Below, piece by piece: positions 42,652 to 53,850 of a DNA stretch of 64,000 nt (position 1 is its first letter; every line of letters begins with the position of its first letter). This DNA comes from Ischnura elegans (lineage: Eukaryota > Arthropoda > Insecta > Odonata > Coenagrionidae). Made by a program: the position numbers and the translations under genes. The stretch spans positions 4,960,001-5,024,000 of the forward strand of contig NW_025791658.1 of NCBI RefSeq assembly GCF_921293095.1, written 5' to 3'. The notes below the pieces were generated by a model, which was not told where the DNA came from, searched no databases, and saw only the letters and a program-made list of their open reading frames with translations.

Positions 42652-42905
42652 CAATGGCGTGACAAGGGGGGGTTTCGGGGGATAAAGCCACCCCCCCCCC
42701 CCCCTCGGCTCAGAGAAAGTTTAATTCATTTCACTTAATGGGATTGATATCACTAATAGAATAGTGCAAGGATAAAATAAAATATGCCTCAGAAAGCCAT
42801 AAAACTCACCGTTTTGAAGCATTTATCTTTAAAATTCTGCAATTTATTAATCTTGTACCTACCGCTTATCCTGGAGGGTATTCCATAACCCCAAACACCC
42901 AGGTA
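42652..42905 (+). mobile_element. G2: left part of G-family hAT-like element
   Basis: CAATGGCGTGACAAGGGGGG, then a C run, then GGGATTGATATCACTAATAG and AAAGCCATAAAACTCACC, align with 24299-24568 of G1. It ends at CACCCAGGTAGCA, where the A14 variant end begins. Confidence 0.7.
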
Positions 42906-43353
42906 GCAGTTGCCACAGATATATAAACGTCTGAGGTTACCAATGCATGCATGAGGCACAGAGCTCAGGGAAACATCTCTCAATAATCACCTATTAAAAC
43001 TGCCTATGGTCGGAAAGTTTCCTTCGTTTGATAGGGTGTTAATAGCCCTTATTTAAGCCAAGCGCTACCTGCTAAAAGGGTACTCTGCTACCTGCAAGCA
43101 TCCTGCGTCGTATGGGCACTCATAGCCTCGCCCCAAGGTCACCTCACTTGCGTCAGCGGGAACCAGAACGACGTCACACGGAGTTTTCCCAGCATTCATA
43201 CTTAGCCGTCACGTTTTTGCACTTGAAAATTTTCACTTTTCATTTAATCGCAAAAATAGATATCGTCATTTAAGAATCTAAAAGCATGAATACGTACTCC
43301 AGGAGTAATAATCTTTCAATTCAGGCAATAAAAAATAATATGAAACCACCCTA
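42906..43353 (+). mobile_element. A-family copy A14, variant left end
   Basis: Begins GTTGCCACAGATATATAAAC like A13, then follows family A to ATGAAACCACCCTAA. The shared novel boundary defines a subfamily. Confidence 0.8.
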
Positions 43354-43379
43354 ATGTAGTTCTACGATCGTAAAATGAA

Positions 43380-43472
43380 GATTTAGAGATTTTTAAGGCT
43401 GTAGGACGAAATTCACGGCTTTTTCCAGGTTTTTTCATGGCAGACGAAATTCACGGCTTAGTGGGAACACTG
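43380..43472 (+). mobile_element. B-family right-end fragment
   Basis: GACGAAATTCACGGCTTTTT, then GGCTTAGTGGGAACACTG, match the right 90 bp of B1 with an internal duplication of GACGAAATTCACGGCT. Confidence 0.65.
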
Positions 43473-45086
43473 GGCCTCATGTACGCAGTACCCTTGGGGA
43501 ACACATTCAACACAAGCGTGGAAATAATTAGGCCAACGTTTTATCAAATGAGATTTTACTTCAATCCCCTTTTGTAATCACCAACATCATTTAGGGACAC
43601 TTGCAGAGGTGGAACAACAACTTATATATAGTATGGGAACCATGAAACAAGAAATTCACAGAGCAGCCTTTCAAAATCATTGAAATCCATCAATTACACT
43701 TTACTGATTTCCTCTGTAAAATATACATTTCGATGACACAAAAATAAACACGTACAATGCTAAAAAAAAAGGAATGCGTAAAAGAATTCTTCCCGACATG
43801 CACACTGGCATGTCAGGAAAAAACAAGTTCTTCAAACTTCAGAGAGCTAATAACTTTCACAATTCTTTTCTAACACTTTTCATCAGGCATTGTAACAAGA
43901 AGGGGAGATTACATACATGTTTAATGCATGTACTTCTCAACCATCAAGTTTAAAGAATTGTTTTCCGCTTATCTTCAGGGTTCGTCAATATGAGTATTCA
44001 TTGCCAACATTTCGACAATTATTTTGTCACGCAACAGGGTTGGAACTCTATTCAGAAAATCTGTCACTTACAACAATCACTTAGTACTTGACAAATTTTA
44101 TAACAATAATTCGATCGGACCACTGCAGTTTTGCATATATATGTTTATACAAATATAATAAAACCACTTTTGATAGGAATGCGCAGTTGGTGAAGTTCTA
44201 CTTCTTCCGTTAGAAGTATTCCATGATCTACATTGTTATGCAACCAACAAATTATTTAATTACACTAATTATTACTCAACTTAATTCAACCAATTCTGTT
44301 TTATATACTTATTCAAATAATATGCTTTGTTTTCAATAGGAATTCATCGTTGGACAATACACTATTCAGTCGTTAAAAATATTGTATCATCTTCATAGTT
44401 TTGAAAATTATACAGTATATTATTACACTTACTGTCCTGTAATTTGTGAGAAACTAAATGTTTAATTATATCCTGAGATTCTTAGTCAAGTGCCAAGTGG
44501 TGAAGATTTCAATCTAATTGTCAAAATGTTGATAAATAACTGGTTTATTGACCGACCCTAAAGATAAAACTAAAATCAATCTAGTCACATATATATCAGC
44601 TGGTCTTATCACGTTCCGGCTTGGTGAGGTGACATTTGGTGATTGTATTCACCTTCCCAATTGGCGAACTGAGCAAACTAAATCTAGTGGCCATAGATGT
44701 AGTCAATATTTCACTGTGATACAGAGCAAATGAGATTCGCAGGTACAACATAATTCCTCCTCGACACGAGGAAAACTAATCTCACTGTGACACAGCAAAA
44801 TTTCTCTGTTTTGGATTCTTTTCCAACTCCCATTTATTCACACGAGATGCCTTCTCTCGTAAAGGAAACACAGGCTGAACTTTTCCCACAGGATTCTGGA
44901 AAGGAAGATGCACTGGTATTAGACACCGATAGAGAAATTTATTTATTTATTTGCAATTAACCCAAAAAACAGTACATGAGACATTTTACGTTGGATTTTT
45001 AAACAAATGGTTGAATAATAAATTGTAACAAGAAACAACAACAACAACAACAAAGACATGATTAAATACACTCAGATATCACGTAG
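43473..45086. other. AT-rich unassigned stretch
   Basis: About 1.6 kb with no ORF over 61 codons and no shared repeats. A (CAA)n microsatellite lies near 45030-45053. Confidence 0.45.
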
Positions 45087-45164
45087 TACAGGCGGTCCCC
45101 GACTTTCGTACACAATGCGTTCCCGAAAACTTGTACGAAAGTCGAACCATTGACTTCCATACTA

Positions 45165-47034
45165 CAGTGGAACCTCGTTAAAGCGAGTACGGGCTATAGC
45201 GAGACCCTCGCTATTACGAGAGATAGCCGATGCACCGTCAATTGACCCTATAATAAGCATGTTTAAAAAATTCGTTTTTACGAGGCCCTTTTGGTGTTGG
45301 CCCTCGCTATAGCGACGGTTTCACCGCCGGAAAAACTTACATCAAGACTCCTTAATCTCTGTAATTGCTAGCGATCTGTTAGAAATGAAGTTAATGGAGT
45401 GCTCAGTCTCAAATGTATGTGGTAAACTGTCGTTTAATAAATAAGTAGTTAATTTTGGTGAAAATATTGTGGTATTAGCATTCGCGAATCTTCTTTTGTT
45501 CCTCGGGCGGCAGAAAGTTGCCGTCAGCATACCTGCACATCCATGAGTTGCATGACTAGAAAGCATTTGATGGCAGACACCATGGCCAAAAAAACACCAA
45601 ACACATCGACGCGAGAAAATAAAAATAAAGGAGTAATATGAGAGTGTTGAAAGTAATTTATCTTCCTATTCCCTCTTCACAATTAAAAAAAACAAAAGCG
45701 CCCAAGGAATGCAGACTATGTAGAGTTGTAAGGAGCTTTGTTCGCGGTGGTTTTGCCCACTCCAATCTGCGGGAACTTCTGAGAAAGGGGCTACGCCTAA
45801 GCCTAAAGCGGAGTATTTCAGGGATAGATTGCGAACCGAAAATTTCAAGATTGCGGAAGGTTGATTATACTAATGCAAAGCACCAAAGCGTTATCTCCCC
45901 TCATAATTGCTGGTGATTCCTGTGGTGTAAACCCGAAGTCGTGGAAGAAAGAACTCCGATCATAAGTATCTTAAGAAGTATTCCCCGCGTGATATAACAT
46001 AGACGAAATGGAACTTTTTTACATCTTACTCCCCGACAAAATCCTTGCAGTACGAGGTATTTCGTGCAATAATGCCTCTAAAGGTATGTAGTGCGCCTTA
46101 GCGATGGTGTAGGATGTGCGATGCAATGATACTGAGTGTGAATTGTCTGGATGGACGTATTTATTCTCCGTTGCGGATTCACAAGGGTGAACTATTCGCA
46201 TCAGTGGTCGGAGTCGTACTGGTGCTCTCTTCCGTCACATGGGTAGCCGAGCATCCCCTGGTGCCCGCTGGAAGAACTCACAGAACAACTGACTGTCATT
46301 TGCAGTGCCGTGGTAAACTCGATGTATTATTTCAAATACGTCGCGAGCGTAACACTCAAAAAGGAACTTTTTTTAACAACGGCAATTTCAATCACATCAT
46401 TTTTCAAGCTTAGCAAACTTTTTACCGTAGATAATGAAGATATTACATTATCTGATTGAAAAAGTCATCCAAGGCAGGAACGTTATACAACCTTCCACTG
46501 TTTTCGACTGCAGAAACAATTGCAATACGTTATTTCACTTCAGTGCCGCTTAATGTATAGGAACAATAAACATATACCAATGGAAACATTTGAGGCATTA
46601 AATAACTGCGATACAGTTTTATTAGTTAATTTTTGAATTTTCAGTGGAAAATACAATAATAATGGAATGATTACGTAAATGCACCAATTAAGTGCATAGA
46701 AAAATGGCTTCGTCGGTTGTGCACTGGCATAATGATTGACAAAACAATGCTTTGCATGATTTTTATTCAGTGCGGCGCTTATAAATTGTTTGAATAGTAA
46801 GTCGTTGCTTGAGTAAGGAAATTTAGAGATGCAAAAAACATCACCTTTCGTCTGGATTTATGCTTACGTTTATCGGATAGATGTTTATCTGTCGCCGCAC
46901 CACTCCTGTTCCCGTGTTACTGTTCGCAACAGGTATATTGGCTATTGTTTGCTCCACCTCCGGTAAAGCGACAATTCGCTATAGCGAGTGTTTATTGGTG
47001 CACCGTGGGGTGTCGTTATATCGAGGTTGCACTG
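45165..47034. mobile_element. Y: Tigger-like element nested in X1
   Basis: TA at 45163-45164 and 47035-47036. X2 shows the uninterrupted site (CCCCTAATTAGTATGG, reversed). The ends are CAGTGGAACCTCGTTAAAGC and ATATCGAGGTTGCACTG. CGCTATAGCGAG-type words lie near both ends. It is 1870 bp. A 92-codon ORF at 45638-45916 contains KECRLCRVVRSF, faintly ZAD-like in its single CxxC, but lacks the rest of the domain. No DDE transposase block is recognised. Confidence 0.8.
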
Positions 47035-47246
47035 TAATAAGGGGTTACATTCCAAAAGAGCGGAATATACGTACTAAAACCTTTTTTTTTCACGGAATTC
47101 ATTTCAATTGACTTAATTTTAATAATATGTTAATAAAACTCCTCAAATCATCTAATCTCTTTCGAAAATACGCTGAAAATGCAAATAAAAGTTTAAAAAA
47201 CAAGACCTCTGTTGGCTATCGAGTGAAACTTCCTCTTGGCGTTTAA

Positions 47247-48045
47247 CCCTTTCGAGACCGCGGAGTTTTCGTCTTAGCTTGACTGCTGTACCGAGCCCCA
47301 AGAGACTTCTTTCTCGTGGTACCGAGCATTTTTGGAGGGCATTCGTTAAGAGGTGGGTCTCCGCATTATCTCGGACTCCGAGAGTAGTTGTGCTCCCTCC
47401 TTTCCGGGTTTACGACCATACCTGCGGCATTGGTTCGCGGTCAACTTATGTATTGCTTATATGTATTTAGCAAATGGATAATTGTTGCTTGCACGTAAAT
47501 TACAGACATAGAATATAATTCCTCATTTTTATCTGAGCATTGTCAAATTTTAAACGAAGTTCTAAGGCCATTATCAAAGCATTTAACGCAGCAACAATTT
47601 CCATGTTGATGTTTATACATAAATCGAGATATAAGTTAATATTTGTCGTAGAATTTCGTTTAAAAATTCTAAACGCTGCTCAAAAGACAAACAATTCAAT
47701 TCTTAGTTTATATTTCTTGAGAAATGAACAAATATTTATTTCGAAAATTGACTCTATAAACAATTGTATGACCGCTGTCCCTTACCGCTGAGAGGGGTTA
47801 TAAAAGACGAAGGGTGCGGGTACCTGCTCCCGGATTCGGAGGGCTAATCCTAAACCCCGAAGCGTTGGGTCCCGAGACAAAGGCGACCTAAACCCACGAC
47901 CGTCCTGAAAGGGGGAGAGCTAGAAAACGTATATATACGGGTTTCGTTTTCTTGACCGGGAAAATCTCACACGTACATATACGCCCGTGGTCTCCCGGGT
48001 CAGGAAACGTCCACACGTATATATACGTGTACGGTAGGGAAAAGG
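47247..48045. mobile_element. Z: piggyBac-type non-autonomous element nested in X1
   Basis: TTAA at 47243-47246 and 48046-48049. X2 has the single site (AAATTAAACGCC, reversed). The ends are CCCTTTCGAGACC and GGTAGGGAAAAGG. The right part carries the palindromic word ACGTATATATACGT and relatives. The ORFs inside have no piggyBac transposase motif. Confidence 0.8.
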
Positions 48046-48707
48046 TTAAGTTGACATTCCACTTATTACGTCCACTATTAATAAAAAGACATATCGAGAA
48101 GCATAACAAAATGTAATTGTTGAATCCGCACTTTGGATACCATTAAATTTTTACGCCAAAATTTGACATTCGGCAGGTGACATTCGTGATCGCGTACATT
48201 TCACATGTTATTCAAAAAAGACAAACGGAATTCGGGTGATATTTCGTGCAATATCGTTGCTGAAGGTATACATGAATTAAACAGCACTCAAACGAAAAAA
48301 CACAATTAGAAAGAAGATCTTACTAGTTTTATTGAAAGCTATTTGATGATGTCTAGTCAACTTCTTTTGAAAAATATCTTCAACGAAGGCTTTCTTCTTC
48401 TCTTGATAAAGGAGCCTATAGCAGGCAGTCTCTCTCCCAAATAAATCACCTAGATTAGAGTCAATTACCAACAATTCCCTTCATTATATACGTTCGTATT
48501 GTTCGCATATACTGCCGATACTGCCATTTGAAACAATTGAATGTTGGGATGCGCAATAAACACTGCGGGAATTTTAAAAAAAATACAGACGAAAGTCCGA
48601 AAGTCCGAATTTAGCGTACGAAAGTCAAGTATAAGGTGTCAATTTTGAACATACGAAAGTGCGAATTGTACGAAAGTTGAGTGTGCAAAAGTCGAGGACC
48701 GCCTGTA

Positions 48708-49012
48708 CTTCACTTCTATGAACGCCTCATCCGCTCATTTGTTATTTTGGGAAGGGTGGAGAAAGAAAAGAGGGATTCACAGAGGAAGTTTCCTGATGGG
48801 GGTCGTAAATGATGATATTGATGATGTTATATCAACAGAAGGAGCTTTGATGGAATTGTAGGCGAGAGGTAGATGGGAAAGAGGCGAGTTACGTGTTTTA
48901 CGGGAAGGGACACGGAGGGAGAACACAGAAAGAATGTCGTTAGACCTGAAGTGGCCATTCATGATTTCAATTTTTTCCAAAAATTGTCAAACTTAGATGG
49001 CAGAATGGCAAA
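48708..49012. other. Spacer between X1 and X2
   Basis: 305 bp, not repeated elsewhere in the window. The minus ORF at 48777-48980 has no domain. Confidence 0.4.
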
Positions 49013-49014
49013 TA

Positions 49015-49938
49015 CAGGCGGTCCTTGACTTTCGTACAATTTGCACTTTCGTATGTTCAAAATTGACACCTTTTACTTGACTTTCGTATGCTAAAATCGG
49101 ACTTTCAGATGTTGGCCTTTAATTTTTTTTAAATTCCCGCGATGTTTATTGCGCATCCCATCATTCAATTGTTTCAAATGGCAGTATACGCGAACAATAC
49201 GAACGTATATAATGAAGGGAATTGTTAGTAGTTGACTCTAATTTAGGTGATTTATTTGGGAGAGAAACTGCCTGCTACAGGCTCCTTTATCAAGAGAAGA
49301 AGAAAGCCTTCATTGAAGATATTTTTCAAAAGAAGTTGACTAGACATCATCAAATGGCTTTCAATAAAACTAGTAAGATCTTCATTCTAATTGTGTTTTT
49401 TCGTTTGAGTGCTGTTTAATTCATGTAAACCTTCAGCAACGATATTGCACGAAATATCACCCAAATTCCATTTGTCTTTTGTCTTTTTTGAATAACATGC
49501 GAAATATACGCGATCACGAATGTCACCTGCCAAATGTCGAATTTTGATGTAAAAATTAAAAGGTATCCAGAGTGCGGGTTCAACTACTACATTTTGTTAT
49601 GCTTCTTGATATGTCCTTTTATTTACAGTGGACGTATTAAGTGGAATGTCAAATTAAACGCCAATAGGAAGTTTCACTCGATAGCCGACAGAGTTCTTGT
49701 TTTTTCAACTTTTATTTGCATTTTCTGCGTATTTTCGAAAGAAATTAGATGATTTGAGGAGTTTTATTAACATATTATTAAAATTAAGTCAATTGAAATG
49801 AATTTCGTGAAAAAAAAGGTTTTAGTACGTATATTCCGCTCTTTTGGAACGTAACCCCTAATTAGTATGGAAGTCAATGGTTCCACTTTCGTACAAGTTT
49901 TCGGGAACGCATTGTGTACGAAAGTCGGGGACCGCCTG
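49015..49938 (+). mobile_element. X2: intact X-family element, 924 bp
   Basis: TA at 49013-49014 and 49939-49940. The ends are CAGGCGGTCCTTGACTTTCG and CGAAAGTCGGGGACCGCCTG. The inverted similarity is concentrated in the outer 20-80 bp. It encodes the 65-codon frame at 49222-49419 (LGDLFGRETACYRLLYQEKK, then AFIEDIFQKKLTRHHQ). The family of this peptide is unknown. Confidence 0.85.
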
Positions 49939-50084
49939 TACACACTTTTAACCAACCTCTGTTAATTTATTACGTGACTAGAGCCGTTCCATTGGCTTAC
50001 ATCTCATAAATACCGTTCCCAGGGTTCCCACTAAAGCCAAATTATAAAATTCACGAGTTTTATCCAGGTTTTCACGGTCCAAAT

Positions 50085-50509
50085 CGCTACCTTGGTTTGA
50101 CAAGGTTCTAACTGACATTTTTGCAAAATTTGGTGTTTTCACTCAAGATAACTAAGTTTATGTTTCTCTATGTGTTCACCGGTTTTTATTCCCCTATGTA
50201 AAATAATAACAGATTTAGAACAGTGACAAAGTTCCAACTGCAAGGAGAAAAAAATAATATTTGGTGTGACAAGGTTCTAACTGCATTTTACTTATTTTAT
50301 TACTCATATAAACATGTAAAAAAATAAACAAAATAACATATTTTCTTAAAGCATTAATTTCTAGTGTATCTAGTGGATCACTGGTGTATGTGCCAAAAAT
50401 CAAAAATAAATTCCTATTAATAATAGAAATAGAGCAGTTTAAAACTTTGACAAGGTCATCCTCAAAACCAGCTGATGGTCAGTTAGAACCTTGTCAAACC
50501 AAGGTAGGG
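50085..50509. mobile_element. C: MITE with perfect 30-bp inverted repeats
   Basis: 50087-50116 and 50478-50507 are perfect complements (starting CTACCTTGGTTTGACAAGGT). The 4-bp target AAAT flanks it (50081-50084, 50510-50513), and B1 has a single AAAT there. The words GACAAGGTTCTAACTG recur inside. Superfamily is not assigned. The 4-bp duplication may be informative. Confidence 0.85.
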
Positions 50510-51053
50510 AAATGTCTTCAAATTCATGGTCTGTTGACAAGGCATTTCAGGAAGAAATACAGTAAACTCTTGATTTTACGAAGCAGGATTTTACGAAGTT
50601 TTTGATTATACGAAGTGATATTGCGGTCCCGGTGAAAAGCCTATGCTAAATACATGGCGCTATTCGATTATACGAAGTTTCGATAATACGAAATTTTTTG
50701 AATTTACGAACCTCGGCTCGGTCCCTAGGAGCAAATGGCATTCGTTTATACGAACTACGGCGAAAAATTTGTCAACAAAACTAGTTACGCCGGCGTAGGT
50801 AGCTAAAAAATCAGCGCTTCTAACTGTGGTCCATCAAAAGTGCAAAATCGTAAATGATAATGCAACTTTGGAGAGAAATGGGTCACCAAAAACCTCACTG
50901 TGGGAATTTAGGGGGAGTAGGAGTTCAGTTAAAATATCGCGGCTGACATTATGCCCCTATTTACGTGCCTGTTTGTAAACATAGCATCGACAATAATTTG
51001 TAGTTTAACATGTCAGGAAGGTCGCGCGGAGTATTTCGTACACCCCTAATTAA

Positions 51054-51168
51054 CCCTTTGCACTGCTGTGAACGTACTTCGAAGACTACTTGACTACTTT
51101 TCGCCGAAGCACTTCGAAGGGTCCCTAATCCGGGACCCTTTCCTCGACGAGCTCACCCTCGCTGGCCC
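51054..51168 (+). mobile_element. M-family left-end fragment inside D
   Basis: TTAA then CCCTTTGCACTGCTGTGAAC, with GAAGGGTCCCTAATCCGGGA further in, matches the M family. It ends just before the transposase coding sequence and has removed the upstream part of that gene. Confidence 0.7.
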
Positions 51169-51171
51169 CTG

Positions 51172-51802
51172 AAACTGGGCTATTTTTTAATGCATTACCT
51201 GACGCAACCCTGGGTTTCAAAGGGCAAAGGTGCCATGGGGGGAAAAAGAGTAAAGTGCGTGTTACTGTGGGGCTGTGCGTCAACCAAACTGGCACGGACA
51301 AAATAAGCCCGTTGTCATTGGGAAATTTGAAAGGCCACGGTGCTTAAAAAAGGTAAAATTGGAAGCCCTCCCCGTTTTTTACCATGCAAATAAAAACAGC
51401 TGGATGACCCGAGAAATTTTCCAGCAAACGGTTATACGTCTACAGAGAAAAATTGCTGGAGAGAACAGCAAAATTGTTTTAATAATGGATAATGCCACCG
51501 TTCATAAATACGTGGAAGATCTAAAATTGGCTAATGTTCGAGTCCTCTTTTTACCCCCGAACTCGACTAGCAAGTCCCAGCCCTTGGACCAAGGCATTAT
51601 CCAGGATTTAAAAGTCCTATACCGGAAGAAGCTTGAGCGGTATTACTTGCGATGGATCGGTATGTATACATTCATCTATTTTGCTCATGTGCGCTTGGAT
51701 ATCGATTTAGATATTTTTATTCATGATTATCATTCTTTCAAATCTATTTGCTACTTTTATAAATGGGAACAGAAATTAATAACATCCCGAAATGGACGTT
51801 GA
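51172..51802 (+). pseudogene. Tigger/pogo-type DDE transposase, partial
   Basis: Begins in the middle of the catalytic domain (ETGLFFNALPDATL, GGKKSKVRVTV). After a frameshift near 51300 it continues as NKPVVIGKFERPRCLKK, YHANKNSWMTREIF, KIVLIMDNATVHKY (second catalytic Asp) and LFLPPNSTSKSQPLDQGIIQ (third acidic position). This order matches Tigger/pogo (CENP-B-related) transposases. The N-terminal helix-turn-helix DNA-binding region and first catalytic Asp are missing, replaced by the M fragment. The conserved part ends near LERYYLRW at about 51654; the frame then continues with unrelated residues, possibly across an intron, since GTATGTATAC follows. Confidence 0.85.
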
Positions 51803-53609
51803 TACATGCAATCCGCGCCATAATATCTTTTCGTGTATATATTGGCCTTTGTGAATGAACAACTTAAATATCTTAAGTACTGGGCTCTATTTACCGCCAA
51901 TTTATGTTTCAGGCTTCTCGTAATGAAGATGCACTTCCAAGTCTATATGAACCATGAACTTTCTTCTCACGCGCTTCCCCGTTCTCCCATGCTGGGGTTC
52001 TGTCTTTCCAAAGCCGTCCCTTCCCTCCTGCCGCCTTTGGCTGATCTTGCTGACACCCACCTTACGCATCCCAAACCCCTCCTTCCCCAGCATTTCCCAT
52101 TCACTCCCTCCCTAAGGAGACTGTGCTTGTGTGCGTCGCAAAAAAATACGGCCACCAAAAGTAGACTGAGGCAGAACTGAAGGCCATTTCCCCACCCTTC
52201 TTTGTCCTGCCCCCTTCACCAGTCCTTGTGCTGACCACACTTCTTCCCTCAGGCAATCCCCATCCCACTCTTATTCACCCCACCCACTGGGAACGTTCCC
52301 CGATTGTGGAGAAGGGCATGGTTCATCTTTACCTGCAACGGGGGTAAGTTATTAACCGGAGAGAGGCGGAAGAAGTATCTTCCACTATCGGGAATTTTGG
52401 TGCCGCGCTTATAATTGTCTCTCTTCTTCTCAGCTGGCTTTTCAATTGAAATTAATTTCTTTGCTCTTTCCACACTATATTTATTTACGATTATGGCGCG
52501 ACTATTTTTTAGTGCTAAAACTAAGAAAATCTTTTCTCTATGTCAATGATCCTTTGCCTAACTTTCAATACGGCGGAGAAAGGAACACGAAAACTAAATG
52601 AGGAGACGGTACAGGTTTTTGCGTGTCATTTTTTGGGAATTCACGCTAGCGAACCAATACTTAACCACGTTGAGAAATGATAAAACGTCTCTTGTAGGAA
52701 AACAATCAATGTGGATGATAACGTTTCTATCTATATTTCTCCGATACTGTAAGATGTTTCTCCTGTCGTTTTCCGGTTGGAACCTTGCTCCTGTCGGCAT
52801 AAAAGGAGAGAAACATACTATATGAACAGGTCACCTCACACCCGGTATGAAGAATACAGTCCTGATGAAGAATTAAGTCTTTTATGGCAACGTCTGCGAA
52901 GATGATGGAACACAGTAGTCGGACGGAGAACTCAAACAGAATTTACTTCAAACATTCGCCAGAAGATAATCACACCCTACGTTATTTATGATCGTAATTG
53001 AATCTCAGTGAAAATAGAGCACATTCTGCTGAAAATACGAAGTAACTCGAAATATTAACTTACGAAGGTTATTTTGGAAACGGGCTTAGACCCTTGTTTT
53101 TCTTTTTTTCTCGTCACTGAGCGATAGAGGGCGACATAAATGGCGGTTAGGCCGGCTGCCGCTAAAATTCCGTGGGTGTCAGAAACAAATATCTATCTTT
53201 TGCATACTTAATAGTAGCTATTGGCTCCTAACCACAAATTTATTACTGTTAATTCTTATAATAAACATTGCAATTCATTATTGGATTACGTTTTCTAAAC
53301 TGGTCGGGAATTTCTTTAGCGATCGTTGATGTTGAAGTATGAACAAGAAATGGGAATTTTATGGTGGTAAAATTATTTAATGATTTTTCACATCATAAAA
53401 ATCGATAGCAAAAAGCCTTTTCTATGAGTTATACCGAGAATAACCACCGAAAACATTTAAATAAGACCACTAAAGACAAAAAACGGCGGAAGAAACAAAA
53501 GCGAACATTTTTTTCGTGACTTATGAAAAAGGTTTGAATTTACGAAACTCGATTTTACGAAGTGCCAATTTTCCGGTCCCACTGACTTCGTAAAATCAAG
53601 AGTTTACTG
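51803..53609. other. Remainder of element D
   Basis: 1.8 kb between transposase and right TIR. A GC-rich stretch at 51960-52160 carries ORFs on both strands with no domain. The rest is AT-rich. The last 100 bp hold TTACGAA repeats. Confidence 0.4.
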
Positions 53610-53850
53610 TATTGATCACATAACAATCACCGGCCACACGTTAGATGAAAATTTAACAAAACACATGCCGTGAATGCAAATGCACCAATGAAAGTATCTT
53701 ACATGACGTCAAAAATATCTCTCGTGATGTTACCATGATAAGTCTAATTTTCAGGTCCGACTAATAAAGGGTGTGAGTGGGAAAATGGAGAGAGCAGGGT
53801 GGCAGGGAAGTGAAGAAGTGCCTGATTTTTCACCATGGTTAATGAACATA

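Larger units (their letters stand above)
45089..48705 (-). mobile_element. X1: Tigger-like element interrupted by Y and Z
   Basis: TA at 45087-45088 and 48706-48707. The ends are CAGGCGGTCCCCGACTTTCG and, at right, GTCGAGGACCGCCTG. It is the inverted sister of X2 (49015-49938) and would be about 950 bp without its two insertions. ACTTTCGTAC words repeat near both ends. A 65-codon ORF (48277-48474, minus; LGDLFGRETACYRLLYQEKK) is also open in X2, but the copies are nearly identical overall, so that alone does not show selection. Confidence 0.85.
50560..53609 (+). mobile_element. D: Tigger/pogo-like transposon, 3.05 kb
   Basis: TA at 50558-50559 and 53610-53611. B1 shows the single TA (GAAATATTGATG). 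The 24-bp ends are perfectly inverted, beginning CAGTAAACTCTTGATTTTAC. TTTACGAAG or TATACGAAG words repeat about eight times in the first 200 bp and again near the right end. It contains a broken DDE transposase and an M-family fragment. Confidence 0.9.

Noticed and set aside
45638-45916. Third ZAD gene (KECRLCRVVRSF)
   Set aside because: Only one CxxC is present, the second half and splice donor are missing, and the frame sits inside transposon Y.
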